From NCBI GenBank assembly GCA_019359325.1, contig JAHHHN010000018.1, positions 1 to 64,000 on the forward strand: a stretch of DNA of 64,000 nucleotides. Direction: 5' to 3'. The notes beneath the pieces were generated by a model. It was not told the origin of the DNA, did no database searches, and saw only the letters and a list, made by a program, of their open reading frames with translations. Position numbers and translations under genes: made by a program. Source of the DNA: Mojavia pulchra JT2-VF2 (GTDB lineage: Bacteria; Cyanobacteriota; Cyanobacteriia; Cyanobacteriales; Nostocaceae). Below, piece after piece: positions 18,489-28,942 of the stretch. The number at the start of each line of letters is the position of its first letter. The stretch's first letter is position 1.

Positions 18489-19916
18489 ATGTTATTTGAT
18501 AATTTTCGGCGCAGGCTGCGTCAAGAAGCCCAAATATGGCAAGATGAAGGACTTATTAATGCCGAACTGTACCAACAACTGGCGCAAAGGTATCAATTTA
18601 ATCATTTAGAAACTGCTGCTCGCGATCGCTTTGTTTTTATTTTGATTGCTGTGGGAGCAATCTTGTTAGGCTTGGGTGTGATTACTTTTGTAGCTGCGAA
18701 CTGGCAAGCTTGGAATCGAGAAGTCAAGTTAACAATACTGTTAAGTTTATTCCTGACAACTAATATTGCTGGTTTCAGCTTGTGGCGAAAACCCACAAGC
18801 ACCAGAAAACGCCGTCAAAAAGTCTTTGGAGAAGGCTTACTAATTTTAGGCGCGTTGACAATAGGCGCAAACATGGCACTGTTGGCGCAGATGTTTCATA
18901 TTGGCGGTTCCAGCTATGAACTATTTGTAGGTTGGGGATTGGCTGTTTTGCTAATGGCCTATAGTCTGCGCTTAACTTCCTTGGGTATCCTGTCCCTGAT
19001 TTTGCTGCTAATAGCTTATTGGACGGGATTGTGGGAATGGTACTCTGTACGAGATGATCTGACACTGGGACGGCTGGTAATCACACATTTTCCCTTAGTT
19101 TCAGGGTTGCTGTTTGTGCCTTTAGCTTACTGGTGTCGTTCTCAGTGGATTTTTAGAATTGCAGCGATCGCAATTGTCATCTCCTGGCAATTCCATTTCA
19201 AGTCACTGCAAGTAGTATCTTATATAGACGCTCCACCTTGGATTGCTATAGCCGCTTTTAGTCTGTTACCAGCATTATTGTGGAGTTATGATGACTTGTT
19301 ATTTAGGCGCACTTCTAGGCTGTTTCAACCGTTTGCACAGACATTAGCGCTAGCAGTTTTAAGCATCAGCTTTTATATCCTGTCCTTTCGCTGGTTGTGG
19401 GAAGCTCGATCTGTCGGTTATCAAAATGAATTAAGGAATAGTTCTCTAGCAACTTGGCTACCGTTAATAGATGTGGCAATTTTTACAGTTTTAGCTATCT
19501 GGCAATGGTGGCATTTGCTCCGACCAAAACACAACCAAAGGTATCAGAAAGTTGTTATTAAGAATATGCTGATTGCTGGCTTAATTGCGATCGCTGCTTT
19601 AATAATCTTCATTCATCAAGTTGTTACTCCAATTCCAGCCATTCCCATCTTTGTTTTTAATCTCCTGTTGGCAGTTTTAGGTTTTGGATTAATCTGCGAA
19701 GCACTGGAGTTAGGACAAAGACGTGCTTTCTGGGGCGGGATAGTCTTATTAACACTACAAATTATCAGCCGGATGCTGGAATATGACACTGGCTTATTGT
19801 TCAAATCTTTGGTTTTTGTTTTGTGTGGTGCTGTTGTCATAGGCTCTGGGTTGTGGTTTGAGCGCTATTTGTCCTCTTTACCAGCTGCATCGCCTTCTGA
19901 AACTCACCATTCATGA
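18489..19916 (+). CDS. DUF2157 domain-containing multi-spanning membrane protein
   Basis: A cytoplasmic N-terminal segment (about 45 residues) contains LRQEAQIWQDEGLINAELYQ, the typical DUF2157 entry. About ten or more hydrophobic helices follow, the first being IAVGAILLGLGVITFVAANW. Length is about 475 aa. The function of the family is not established. AAGGTGG just upstream favours ATG 18489 over the GTG at 18483. Its TGA overlaps the ATG of the next gene by four bases, and the GDYXXLXY partner is a known neighbour of this family, so the two probably form one operon and act together in the membrane. Confidence 0.85.
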   Translation: MLFDNFRRRLRQEAQIWQDEGLINAELYQQLAQRYQFNHLETAARDRFVFILIAVGAILLGLGVITFVAANWQAWNREVKLTILLSLFLTTNIAGFSLWRKPTSTRKRRQKVFGEGLLILGALTIGANMALLAQMFHIGGSSYELFVGWGLAVLLMAYSLRLTSLGILSLILLLIAYWTGLWEWYSVRDDLTLGRLVITHFPLVSGLLFVPLAYWCRSQWIFRIAAIAIVISWQFHFKSLQVVSYIDAPPWIAIAAFSLLPALLWSYDDLLFRRTSRLFQPFAQTLALAVLSISFYILSFRWLWEARSVGYQNELRNSSLATWLPLIDVAIFTVLAIWQWWHLLRPKHNQRYQKVVIKNMLIAGLIAIAALIIFIHQVVTPIPAIPIFVFNLLLAVLGFGLICEALELGQRRAFWGGIVLLTLQIISRMLEYDTGLLFKSLVFVLCGAVVIGSGLWFERYLSSLPAASPSETHHS

Positions 19917-20590
19917 GGTGTCAAATTATTTTTATGAAAACTAATCAAGCGTTAACTTTAGAAACTGAATCTTCTCAAAAGCCTATAGCCGTTTGGCGAT
20001 TTTTGATTCCTTTACTAATTCAAGCAGGATTAATTTTAGCTATACCAGCACAATCGGTTTACACAGTTGTTACAGGTAAAACAGCAATCTTGCAAACTTT
20101 ACCTGTAGATCCTTACGATTTGCTGCGTGGTTACTCGGTAACGCTAAATTATGAAGTCTCCCGGTTAAGCACTTTAAAAAAACTGCCTGGTTGGACAGAT
20201 TTAGTCAAGCAACATCCTGGTACAAACAAAGAATACGATCCTTTAGCGCCAGGAACCATTGTGTACGTTATTTTAGAAGCGCAAAAATCTTCTAATGGAA
20301 TTCCTCAAGCTTGGAAACCTGTGCGAGTGAGTGGACAACTCCCGAATTCTTTACCTGCAAATCAGCTCGCCTTAAAAGGTTTATATACTCGTGATAATTC
20401 AATTACTTACGGTTTAGAAACCTACTACATTCCAGAAGATCAGCGGCAAGATATTAACAACGATATTGCCAAAGCTCGCCCCAGTAAACCCGGAGAATCA
20501 CAACCGATAGTAGTGGAAGTTAAGATAAATGCCCAAGGCCAAGCTGTACCGATCAGTATGTGGGTACGCGATCGCAAATATCATTTTTAA
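19913..20590 (+). CDS. GDYXXLXY domain-containing protein
   Basis: A 225-residue protein with one N-terminal membrane segment (RFLIPLLIQAGLILAIPAQ, about 34-52) and an extracytoplasmic domain. The family motif appears as LRGYSVTLNY, a GYSxxLxY variant in which the Asp-Tyr of GDYxxLxY is replaced. The ATG at 19913 is coupled to the stop of the upstream DUF2157 gene. The ATG at 19934 (MKTNQALTL) is an alternative start and lies after a GAGGTG sequence. The function is unknown; the pairing with DUF2157 is the best clue. Confidence 0.82.
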   Translation: MRCQIIFMKTNQALTLETESSQKPIAVWRFLIPLLIQAGLILAIPAQSVYTVVTGKTAILQTLPVDPYDLLRGYSVTLNYEVSRLSTLKKLPGWTDLVKQHPGTNKEYDPLAPGTIVYVILEAQKSSNGIPQAWKPVRVSGQLPNSLPANQLALKGLYTRDNSITYGLETYYIPEDQRQDINNDIAKARPSKPGESQPIVVEVKINAQGQAVPISMWVRDRKYHF

Positions 20591-20687
20591 CTAAGTTAGC
20601 ATTGCTATTTTTTATAAAAACTTGAGATCAACATTTCCCAAATGCTACCGTCTACAGGTGATATAGGATTTTAAGGGATTTTCAAAA

Positions 20688-22718
20688 ATGAAGTGTAGAC
20701 GAAAAGTGGCTTGTAACAATAAATCACTGATCAGTGTCAGCTTGATATCTGCCTTTCTTGCGCCTTATTCTACTATTGTTGCCGCACCACCGAGAACCCC
20801 AGATAAAACCGTAAATTGCGAAATTTTAGCTGTGGGAGGTGGACTCTCCGGCGTTGCTACTGCTTACGAGGGGTTACTAGCAGGACGAACTGTTTGTCTA
20901 ACAGAAATTACTGACTGGCTGGGAGGACAAATTTCTTCTCAAGGGACATCAGCATTAGACGAACGCCCAACTCAGCGTTCTCTCCAATTTTATTCTCGCG
21001 GTTACTTAGAATTACGCAATCGCATTCAGCGTAAGTACGGTGAACTCAATCCTGGTGACTGCTGGGTAAGCGACTCCTGCTTTTTGCCTCGTGATGCTCA
21101 CACCATTTTGACTCAGATGCTCAAAGATGCAGAAAAAAAGGGCAAAGGCAAGTTGGAATGGTTCCCAAACACGGTAGTAAAAGACTTAGAAATTAGTACT
21201 GATGGGAAGATAATTAATAGTGCGATCGCTATTCAACATCAACCAGCCAAAGGCGCGCCGCCACTCAACACTTTTTCTTTATCTCAAACCATTGAAGATG
21301 CTTATCGCTACAGCAACTCATCCCGCTTTACCAAAACGATTATCCGCTTCGTACCCAAGCAAAATAAAGGAACCTCGAATTGGTATGTTGTAGATGCAAG
21401 CGAAACTGGAGAAATTATTGCCCTTGCTGATGTTCCCTACCGATTAGGTATTGATGCGCGTTCCTACTTAGAGCCTTCAGCATCTAGTAACCAAAACGAC
21501 CCCTATTGTACTCAAGGCTTTACATATACTTTTGCAATGGAGGCAACTAAGGAACCGCAACCCCAGAAGATGCCTCCATTTTATTTACAGTACTCGCCAT
21601 ATTTCAGCTATGAATTACAGCGATTAGCAAACTTTGACTTAGTTTTTACCTACCGTCGCATTTGGAGTCCCAGAAAAGGACAACCAGCAAAATTCGGCGG
21701 TGTTAGTTTTTCTGCCTCCACCCCTGGCGACATCTCCATGCAAAACTGGACATGGGGTAACGATTACCGCCCTGGAACTCCTGCTGATAACTTAATTTAC
21801 ACTCGCCAACAGTTGCAAAGTACCGGGCAGTTGCAGTCTGGCGGTTGGATGGGAGGACTACGCACACAAAGCCTTCGTAAAGGTGAGGAAAATGCCCTCT
21901 CGTATTACTTCTGGCTAGTAGCTGGGACTACAGATTCCCAACTGGGGGACGGTGTGAAGCAGCCGCAAACAAACAACCGCTTGTTATCAGGTTTAAATTC
22001 CCCCATGGGGACAGTGCATGGCTTATCGAAATATCCTTATATGCGAGAGGGACGGCGGATTATTGGCCGCCCCAGTTGGGGACAATCATCTGGCTTTACT
22101 ATTTGGGAAATTGATATTTCCCGCCGCAACTACAATGATGAGTATTACCGCAAGACTCTGCCAGCAGATATGTATCGCCAGTTAAGAGCAGCACTGGCAG
22201 GTTTAGAAGCAACATCGGTAATTACTGGGCAAATTTCACCAGACAAAGCAATGCGGCGGACTCGTTCTACCATCTTCCCCGATGCTGTAGGTATTGGTCA
22301 CTACGCCATTGACTTCCATCCTTGCATGACAAAAAGCCCCCCAGAAGCTCCTGGTAACACAGAACGTGCGGGTGAAAGACGCGGTGCTGGGCAAGCTTAC
22401 CCCTTCCAAATTGCTTTGAGAGCAATGATTCCCCAGAAAATTGATAATTTGTTAGTGGGTGGTAAGAGCATTGCTACCAGCCACATTGCGGCTGCTGCTT
22501 ATAGAGTCCATTCCTTTGAATGGTCTGCTGGCGCTGCGGCGGGGACTGTTGCAGCTTTTGCCCTCAACAATGCTATTGCACCTTACCAACTTGTAGATGA
22601 TTTACCTAAATCAGAACCGCAACTCGAAGCTCTTAAACGTCTGTTAGAAAAAAATGGTAACCCCACTGCCTTTCCAGATACCTCAATTTTTAACCAAAAA
22701 TGGGAGGATTGGCGGTAG
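20688..22718 (+). CDS. Exported FAD-dependent oxidoreductase
   Basis: A 676-residue flavoprotein. A basic N-terminus and hydrophobic stretch ending STIVAAPP (about 1-33) look like a signal peptide. A Rossmann motif for FAD follows (ILAVGGGLSGVATAYEGLLAG), then LTEITDWLGGQISSQG. Near the C-terminus, NLLVGGKSIATSHIAAAAYRVHSFEWSAGAAAGTVA forms the second FAD contact. This is the FAD_oxidored (PF12831-like) arrangement. Reaction and substrate are unknown, and a location outside the cytoplasmic membrane is unusual for a flavoprotein. Single gene, with a low-complexity inverted repeat after its stop. Confidence 0.8.
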   Translation: MKCRRKVACNNKSLISVSLISAFLAPYSTIVAAPPRTPDKTVNCEILAVGGGLSGVATAYEGLLAGRTVCLTEITDWLGGQISSQGTSALDERPTQRSLQFYSRGYLELRNRIQRKYGELNPGDCWVSDSCFLPRDAHTILTQMLKDAEKKGKGKLEWFPNTVVKDLEISTDGKIINSAIAIQHQPAKGAPPLNTFSLSQTIEDAYRYSNSSRFTKTIIRFVPKQNKGTSNWYVVDASETGEIIALADVPYRLGIDARSYLEPSASSNQNDPYCTQGFTYTFAMEATKEPQPQKMPPFYLQYSPYFSYELQRLANFDLVFTYRRIWSPRKGQPAKFGGVSFSASTPGDISMQNWTWGNDYRPGTPADNLIYTRQQLQSTGQLQSGGWMGGLRTQSLRKGEENALSYYFWLVAGTTDSQLGDGVKQPQTNNRLLSGLNSPMGTVHGLSKYPYMREGRRIIGRPSWGQSSGFTIWEIDISRRNYNDEYYRKTLPADMYRQLRAALAGLEATSVITGQISPDKAMRRTRSTIFPDAVGIGHYAIDFHPCMTKSPPEAPGNTERAGERRGAGQAYPFQIALRAMIPQKIDNLLVGGKSIATSHIAAAAYRVHSFEWSAGAAAGTVAAFALNNAIAPYQLVDDLPKSEPQLEALKRLLEKNGNPTAFPDTSIFNQKWEDWR

Positions 22719-22912
22719 GAAGACAATAAGGCAGAAGGAATCAGGGACAAGGAGAAGGGGAGACAAAAAGACAAAGAGAAAATATTTACAACTCTTTCAC
22801 CTTGTCCCATAGTCGCCAAGCCTCCTTGTCCTCTTCCCTCCTGCCATCTGACTTGAGAGTGCTGAGTGCTGAGTTAAGAATAAGAATTTCTCTGCTTGTC
22901 CCCAGTCCCCAG

Positions 22913-23938
22913 CTAATAACGAATTCGAGGATCGACGTAAGCGTTTAAAATATCAATCAAAATACTGGCGCTTACGACGATCGCCCCGAAAAATACTAGT
23001 ACTCCTTGCACTGTGGGATAATCGCGATCAGAAATTGCTTGATACAGCCGATTGGCTAACCCAGGCCAAGAAAATGTAACCTCAGTCAAAATTGCTCCAC
23101 CCAGTAGAGAAGCAAAGGTTAATCCCAAGACTGTAATTACTGGAATTAAAGCATTTTTTAAAGCATGGGAAACTAAAATTTTGTTTTCTGGAATTCCTCT
23201 GGCTCTAGCGGCTTCTATATAATCTGCTTGTAGGGTTTGCTTTAAATTGACGCGCACAATTCGCTCAAAAATCCCACTGAGCAAAATTCCCAAAGTTAGG
23301 CTAGGAAGGGCGATATGGTGCAAGGATGTAAAAAACTGGCTGAAGTTACCGCCAAGTAAACTATCAAGTGTATACAAACCAGTGATATGAGCAGGAGGGG
23401 GAAGATTAGGTGGAAAACGGTTAGAGTTAGGAAACCAACCAAGTTGTACCGAGAAAATCAACTGTAGCAACATTCCTGCCCAAAACATGGGAAGTGCGTA
23501 GGTAACGATACCAAACAAGCGCCCCCCAACATCGATAGCTGTCCCCGGACGAGAAGCCGAAAGAGTACCAATTATAATTCCAACAACGAGCGCAACCGCC
23601 ATACTACATACTGCTAACTCTACTGTCGCCGGGAAATATTGCCCAATTATGTCCCCAACATTCTGTCCCCGACTTGTTAAAGATGTCCCTAAATCAAAGC
23701 GCAGCAAGTTTCCCAAATAATTCAAATACTGTAGCCACAGCGGAAGGTCTAAACCCAATTGTTTGCGTAATTCCGCTTTGGCACTTTCTGGCGCACGTCC
23801 ACCCAGAATCGCATCTGCTGGATCTCCCGGTGTAGCTCTAAGTAACAGAAATACAATAGTGATAATAGTTAATAGCTGAAGTGGTGCTAAAAGCACACGT
23901 GAAGCAATGTAATATTGTAAAGCTTTGGATCTAGACAT
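22913..23938 (-). CDS. ABC transporter permease, oligopeptide/dipeptide (DppB) type
   Basis: A 341-residue inner-membrane permease of the DppB/OppB/NikB class. The first helix leads into RATPGDPADAILGG; the cytoplasmic EAA-loop signature is EAARARGIPENKILVSHALKNALIPVITVLGL; it ends SILIDILNAYVDPRIRY, as this class normally does. About six spans. It lies 85 bases downstream of the binding-protein gene on the same strand. The second permease (DppC) and the ATPases are not in the window and presumably are encoded elsewhere, as is common in cyanobacteria. Confidence 0.9.
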   Translation of the reverse strand: MSRSKALQYYIASRVLLAPLQLLTIITIVFLLLRATPGDPADAILGGRAPESAKAELRKQLGLDLPLWLQYLNYLGNLLRFDLGTSLTSRGQNVGDIIGQYFPATVELAVCSMAVALVVGIIIGTLSASRPGTAIDVGGRLFGIVTYALPMFWAGMLLQLIFSVQLGWFPNSNRFPPNLPPPAHITGLYTLDSLLGGNFSQFFTSLHHIALPSLTLGILLSGIFERIVRVNLKQTLQADYIEAARARGIPENKILVSHALKNALIPVITVLGLTFASLLGGAILTEVTFSWPGLANRLYQAISDRDYPTVQGVLVFFGAIVVSASILIDILNAYVDPRIRY

Positions 23939-24022
23939 ATTTATTTAGTTATTGGTTATTAGTCATTAGCCATTTACACAACTTAAGATAAATGACTAAT
24001 GACAATAGACAAAAAACAAAAA

Positions 24023-25666
24023 CTACTTTTTAATCGACTTGTAAACTAGATTTTGAGTAGGATCAAGTTGTACATTGCTGACCCCTTTTCTAGCAAATAC
24101 ATAGTCTTTGTTTTGCCATAAAGGAACATAAGGCACATCAGTTGCAACTTGTGTTTGAATCTGGGTAAATATTTGCTTCCGCCTTTCAGGATTTTGTTCT
24201 TGACGTTGCTGATCAATGAGCTTATTGACGGCTTCATTATAATAGAAAGAACCTTGAGTTTGACTACCGCCATCTTCGCACCCCTTGGCAACGGAACCTT
24301 TCTGACAAGCCAAAAATGGTTGTACGTAATTATCAGGATCTAAAAAGTCTGGATACCAATCAAGCAAAGCAGCTGGATATAAACCCTTAGCGATGTCTTT
24401 ATAAAAAGTAGCACCTTCTACTGTGCTGACTTCAAATTGCAGTATGCTATCCATTCTTTGATCAACAAGTGATTTCAGTGTCTGTGCTACCAAACTGCGA
24501 CTAGCTGAACTTGCAGGATACCAAACTTGAACTTTTGCAGGCTTTTCTTTAGAGAAACCAGCGCTAGTTAATAATTGTTTAGCCTGATCAAATTGAGCAT
24601 CGCCATATTTATCTTTAAATAAAGGCTGGGAAACATTAAACGTAGTGGGAATCATGCTGTAAAGTGCATCAGCTTGATTAAACAAAACTCGCGCATTTAA
24701 AAGTGGACGGTCAATTAGTGCAGCGATCGCTTGTCTTACTTCTGGTTGATCCAAAGGCTTCTGATTGCGGTTCAACACCATATAGCTTACTACGCTACCC
24801 TCAGCGCTAATGGCCTGCCAATCTCCTTTTTTAGCACCTTCTTCTAAGCTGCGAATTTGATCTGGTTGTAAAGAAAGATAAGCTACATCTACTGCACCTG
24901 TGCGGAAAGCATTAAACAAATTCACTGGGCTAGTTTGGATTTGGATGTTAACGCCCTTATTGGCTGGTTTTTCTCCCCAATATTTATCAAAAACATCCAT
25001 TCGTAGTGAATCAGTACCATATCTAGCTAATTTATAGGGGCCCGTACCTACAAATGTCTCTGGTTTAAATTTTCCTGCACCTAGTTCGTAAGCTTTGGGC
25101 GAAACTGGACAAACTCCAGAAAATGCTAGTAGTGAGGGAAAAGCTGCAAAGGGCTTTTTCAATTTGATACTTAACTCATACTCGCCTGTAGTTTTGAGTG
25201 AGTCTACTGTATCAGCTAGCAAAAATGAAGGCTTACCTTTATTTTCAATAAACCGCCTAATACTAAACACCATTGCGTCAGCATTAAAGGGAGTGCCATC
25301 ATGAAAAACTACCCCCTGACGTAAGGGTATAGTGTAAGTTAAACCATCTGGACTGACTTTAGGTAATGCTGTCGCCAGTTGGGGCTTAATTTCCGTACTT
25401 CCTGGTTCATAAGTATAGAGGCGATCGCTCATATTAAACACTAAACCTAAAGATGCCAACTCATAGGCATCAGCCGGATCTAGAGTTCTCGGCTTTGCTG
25501 TCGTGCCGATAGTAATGCGACCATCACCTGTAGCAGTATTCCCAGAACCAGGTGTAGTTGTCTGTGGACGAGCGCAACTTACAACCAAAAATAAACATAT
25601 ACAAAATAGAGAGAGGAATTGTGTAATTCGCCTCCACTGTCTAACCGATAAGGAAAACAAAGTCAT
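24023..25666 (-). CDS. ABC transporter substrate-binding lipoprotein, SBP_bac_5 family
   Basis: A 547-residue periplasmic binding protein for peptides, nickel or similar ligands. The N-terminus has a lipoprotein signal with the lipobox LVVSC (Cys31). Family landmarks are RTLDPADAYELAS, PLRQGVVFHDGTPFNADAMVFSIRR, FVGTGPYKLARYG and the C-terminal PYVPLWQNKDYVF. Length is typical. The start at 25666 gives MTLFSLSVRQWRR, a normal signal n-region. The permease gene lies directly downstream, so the pair is probably one transcription unit. The ligand cannot be read from the sequence. Confidence 0.9.
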   Translation of the reverse strand: MTLFSLSVRQWRRITQFLSLFCICLFLVVSCARPQTTTPGSGNTATGDGRITIGTTAKPRTLDPADAYELASLGLVFNMSDRLYTYEPGSTEIKPQLATALPKVSPDGLTYTIPLRQGVVFHDGTPFNADAMVFSIRRFIENKGKPSFLLADTVDSLKTTGEYELSIKLKKPFAAFPSLLAFSGVCPVSPKAYELGAGKFKPETFVGTGPYKLARYGTDSLRMDVFDKYWGEKPANKGVNIQIQTSPVNLFNAFRTGAVDVAYLSLQPDQIRSLEEGAKKGDWQAISAEGSVVSYMVLNRNQKPLDQPEVRQAIAALIDRPLLNARVLFNQADALYSMIPTTFNVSQPLFKDKYGDAQFDQAKQLLTSAGFSKEKPAKVQVWYPASSASRSLVAQTLKSLVDQRMDSILQFEVSTVEGATFYKDIAKGLYPAALLDWYPDFLDPDNYVQPFLACQKGSVAKGCEDGGSQTQGSFYYNEAVNKLIDQQRQEQNPERRKQIFTQIQTQVATDVPYVPLWQNKDYVFARKGVSNVQLDPTQNLVYKSIKK

Positions 25667-26021
25667 AAAATTAACATTCTTGTTGTCATGCGGTGAGTTA
25701 TTGTACTATAAGTTGGTTAATTATCTATATAAATTAGCAACTTTTATGACAAAAATCGTAGAGAAAATACATACTTAGAGATAAATTACTTATCAAGTAA
25801 AAAAAATTATTAAACTCTCAAACAATAACTCTATTAGTTGTAAATTTTTAATTATCAGGAATAAGTTTGTTCAGCTTAGGCTATAGCCAAAGGGGTGTGA
25901 ATTAAGAGTTTTTCATTTGCTGCATAGCTTGGCTGATAAATATCTATGTTTATACATCAGCGATTGGGGCGATCGCGATATTGTAACAGCAGATAGAGAC
26001 TCTAATAGCGAGACTAAAAAC
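25667..26021. other. Divergent AT-rich intergenic region
   Basis: Between the binding-protein gene and the hypothetical protein at 26022. It is AT-rich and should carry promoters in both directions. I see no other element. Confidence 0.35.
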
Positions 26022-26348
26022 GTGAAATATTTCTTTCTATCTGAAGGATGGGCTGTTTCCAGAGTGTGGGCATCTGATGGACTCTGGCAGGTAGCCGCAT
26101 GGCGACGGCAACCAGATATTCAGCGATTGAATATTTGTTTAACGGAAAATAACGAATTGTTGTGGCTTTATCGGGTTGAAGATGCAATTTTAACCGTAGA
26201 AGTGAAGCCCACAACCCCAGCACTGGCCAATGACACAATCGGTCAAGTAGTGCTGAAGCGTCTGATCACTGCCGAACAGGTAATCGAACGCCTGGGTACT
26301 GCCGAGGCCAAGTGTCAACTGCAAAACATCCGTTTGGTGGCGCAGTAG
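26022..26348 (+). CDS. Conserved hypothetical protein (about 108 aa)
   Basis: The product begins (GTG start) VKYFFLSEGWAVSRVWASDG and continues WQVAAWRRQPDIQR, LWLYRVEDAILTVEVKP and NDTIGQVVLKRLITAEQVIERL. It is a compact soluble protein. I recognise the pattern as a hypothetical family common in cyanobacteria but not its role. The frame is open back to 25917; the conserved part begins at the GTG at 26022, so that start is preferred. It lies upstream of psbB with 540 bases between. Confidence 0.65.
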   Translation: MKYFFLSEGWAVSRVWASDGLWQVAAWRRQPDIQRLNICLTENNELLWLYRVEDAILTVEVKPTTPALANDTIGQVVLKRLITAEQVIERLGTAEAKCQLQNIRLVAQ

Positions 26349-26887
26349 AAAAGCAGGGGTGCAGAGGAGCAGAGGTGCAGGGGTGCAGAGGCAGAATCCG
26401 CCTTATTCTCCGCACCTCCCTCATTTCCCTAAGAATACGCAAATTGGATGTATGACAGGGATTGGTAGCAAAAAATATCATAGATGCTACGCGATCGCAT
26501 CTATTTACACGCTTGCAAACAGTTCCATCAATAGTTACACTTTTTAAAATATTCTCATTTTTGCTTGGCAATTGCCTAGCACGCTTAACTACCCAAATGC
26601 CTTTTAGGTGTTTACCTTGCTTCTACGGAGCAAGGCGGAGTTTTTCTCAAGAAAGCTCACTGGTAGTTTAATTTAAAAGCGATCGCTACCCTACAAGGTA
26701 AAGAACGCAAAGTGTGTAAGCACTGCCAGGCAATCCACACTTTCTGACTTATCAGACAAGCTGTGGTAAAACTCACAACCTGGCAATAACAAAAAACTGA
26801 GAGAAGTCCCAGCGGTGACTTCCGCCGCGTATAACTTTCGTAAGAAAATTGCTTTGTAAACTAACTCATCGAGGAGGAGCGTAGTCG
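26349..26887. promoter_or_regulatory. psbB upstream region with a low-complexity inverted repeat
   Basis: The first 70 bases repeat 'gcagaggagcagaggtgcagg' motifs and an inverted partner (CCGCACCTCCCTC). The last 200 bases are the likely promoter and leader of psbB, ending in a strong GAGGAGG ribosome-binding site 7-13 bases before the ATG. No gene is visible. Confidence 0.4.
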
Positions 26888-28417
26888 ATGGGACTACCCT
26901 GGTACCGAGTACATACAGTCGTTCTGAATGATCCAGGACGGCTGATTTCTGTACACTTGATGCACACAGCTCTAGTGGCAGGCTGGGCTGGTTCGATGGC
27001 ATTGTACGAACTAGCTGTTTATGACCCTAGCGATCCAGTTCTCAACCCAATGTGGCGGCAAGGGATGTACGTTTTACCCTTCATGTCACGTTTGGGCGTC
27101 ACTCAATCTTGGGGTGGTTGGAGCGTTACTGGTGGCCCAGCAACAGATCCTGGTTTTTGGTCATTTGAAGGTGTTGCCGCTGCTCACATCGTTCTCTCTG
27201 GTCTGTTGTTTTTAGCTGCTGTTTGGCACTGGGTTTACTGGGATTTGGAACTCTTTAGAGATCCCCGCACTGGTGAACCTGCTCTAGACTTGCCAAAAAT
27301 GTTTGGCATTCACTTGTTCTTATCTGGTCTACTCTGTTTTGGCTTCGGTGCTTTTCACCTCACTGGACTATTTGGGCCAGGGATGTGGGTTTCTGATGCC
27401 TTTGGGGTAACTGGTAGCGTGCAGCCAGTAGCACCAGAATGGGGGCCAGATGGCTTTAACCCCTTCAACCCTGGTGGTGTTGTGGCTCACCACATAGCTG
27501 CTGGTATCGTCGGTATTATCGCAGGTTTATTCCACCTCACAGTCAGACCACCCGAACGGCTCTACAAAGCCCTGCGGATGGGTAACATTGAAACCGTGCT
27601 TTCTAGCAGTATTGCTGCGGTATTCTTTGCTGCCTTTGTGGTCGCTGGTACTATGTGGTACGGTAACGCTACCACTCCGATTGAACTTTTTGGCCCTACC
27701 CGTTACCAATGGGATCAAGGCTACTTCCGTCAAGAAATTAACCGCCGCGTGCAAACTAGTGTTGCTAATGGCACAAGCCTTTCGGAAGCTTGGTCACAAA
27801 TTCCGGAAAAACTTGCCTTCTACGATTACGTCGGCAATAGCCCTGCTAAAGGCGGTTTATTCCGTACAGGGCCAATGAACAAGGGTGATGGCATTGCCCA
27901 GTCCTGGCAAGGTCATGCAGTATTCAAAGATGCTGAAGGCAGAGAATTGACTGTACGTCGTCTCCCCAACTTCTTTGAAACCTTCCCCGTAATCTTGACC
28001 GACGAAGATGGTATCGTCCGTGCTGACATTCCTTTCCGTCGGGCAGAATCAAAATATAGCTTTGAGCAAACTGGTGTTACAGTTAGCTTCTATGGTGGCG
28101 ATCTGGATGGCAAGACCTTTACAGATCCAGCCGAAGTGAAAAAATATGCCCGTAAAGCTCAAGGCGGTGAAATATTTGAATTTGACCGGGAAACCTTGAA
28201 CTCTGATGGTGTATTCCGCACCAGCCCCAGAGGTTGGTTCACATTTGGACACGCTGTATTTGCTCTGCTGTTCTTCTTTGGTCACCTATGGCATGGTTCT
28301 CGGACAATCTACCGAGATGTGTTTGCTGGTGTAGAAGCGGATCTCGAAGAGCAAGTTGAGTGGGGTCTGTTCCAGAAAGTGGGTGATAAGTCAACCCGCC
28401 GTAAGGAAGCCCTCTAA
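26888..28417 (+). CDS. psbB: Photosystem II chlorophyll-binding core antenna CP47
   Basis: CP47 carries chlorophyll a and beta-carotene beside the photosystem II reaction centre in the thylakoid membrane. The N-terminus [19 protein letters not shown], the paired-His helices (for example [20 protein letters not shown] and [19 protein letters not shown]) and the large lumenal loop between helices V and VI (containing [13 protein letters not shown]) are diagnostic. Length is 509 aa, as expected. Six membrane spans. psbT follows in the same direction, the standard cyanobacterial order. Confidence 0.98.
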   Translation: MGLPWYRVHTVVLNDPGRLISVHLMHTALVAGWAGSMALYELAVYDPSDPVLNPMWRQGMYVLPFMSRLGVTQSWGGWSVTGGPATDPGFWSFEGVAAAHIVLSGLLFLAAVWHWVYWDLELFRDPRTGEPALDLPKMFGIHLFLSGLLCFGFGAFHLTGLFGPGMWVSDAFGVTGSVQPVAPEWGPDGFNPFNPGGVVAHHIAAGIVGIIAGLFHLTVRPPERLYKALRMGNIETVLSSSIAAVFFAAFVVAGTMWYGNATTPIELFGPTRYQWDQGYFRQEINRRVQTSVANGTSLSEAWSQIPEKLAFYDYVGNSPAKGGLFRTGPMNKGDGIAQSWQGHAVFKDAEGRELTVRRLPNFFETFPVILTDEDGIVRADIPFRRAESKYSFEQTGVTVSFYGGDLDGKTFTDPAEVKKYARKAQGGEIFEFDRETLNSDGVFRTSPRGWFTFGHAVFALLFFFGHLWHGSRTIYRDVFAGVEADLEEQVEWGLFQKVGDKSTRRKEAL

Positions 28418-28530
28418 TTTGTGGGGATTGGGGATTAGGGGCTGGGGACTAGGGAAAAAATTCTTCCCAATACCCAGTACCTAGTACCCAATACCCAATA
28501 ATCTAATTACTGGCTGGATAGGCAGGAGCT
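28418..28530. repeat. GGGGATT/CCCAATA low-complexity inverted repeat between psbB and psbT
   Basis: Purine-rich repeats (GGGGATTGGGGATTAGGGG, 28422-28441) are followed by their near-complement (CCCAATACCCAGTACCTAG and more, 28467-28501). The transcript could fold into a long imperfect hairpin between psbB and psbT. Confidence 0.4.
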
Positions 28531-28536
28531 TTTAAA

Positions 28537-28641
28537 ATGGAAAGCGTTGCGTACATCTTAATTTTCACCCTGTGTATAGGTGTTCTATTCTTTGCGATCG
28601 CATTTCGGGAACCTCCTCGCATTGAGAAAAAAGAGAAATAG
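28537..28641 (+). CDS. psbT: Photosystem II protein T
   Basis: A 34-residue single-span protein at the photosystem II dimer interface. The reading MESVAYILIFTLCIGVLFFA followed by a polar tail (FREPPRIEKKEK) is typical PsbT. AGGAG lies about 11 bases before the ATG. It is too short for many gene finders but its place after psbB is the standard one. Confidence 0.95.
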   Translation: MESVAYILIFTLCIGVLFFAIAFREPPRIEKKEK

Positions 28642-28942
28642 AATACTATTACCAAGCTCTTAAGGTCATATAAACCTGTTTATCCGCTGCTACCTGCTGG
28701 TAACAGCGGATATCTACGTTTAATACTGCTTTAGTTGATTTGCTAGGCAAAAATTAAATCATCTATCATTAGTTTGATGGGTAATCAATCATTAATTAGA
28801 TGCCAGGAAAGCAACGAGACTATGGTGTAAGCTAGAGGCTGGGTAATTGGGTAATATGCTTCTTTGATTATGAGTAATTTGATAACAAATTATGAATTTT
28901 AGAGTTGCAAGCCCTAGCAATCAATAATTAACTTCTGGCGAA
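28642..28942. other. Intergenic stretch between psbT and the S1 gene
   Basis: About 300 bases, AT-rich. An interrupted inverted repeat around 28688-28712 (CGCTGCTACCTGCTGGTAACAGCGG) could end the psbT transcript, though no T run follows directly. No gene seen. Confidence 0.35.

Noticed and set aside
26359-26671. Two overlapping plus-strand frames upstream of psbB
   Set aside because: They are built largely from low-complexity GCAGAGG repeats and have no ribosome-binding site.
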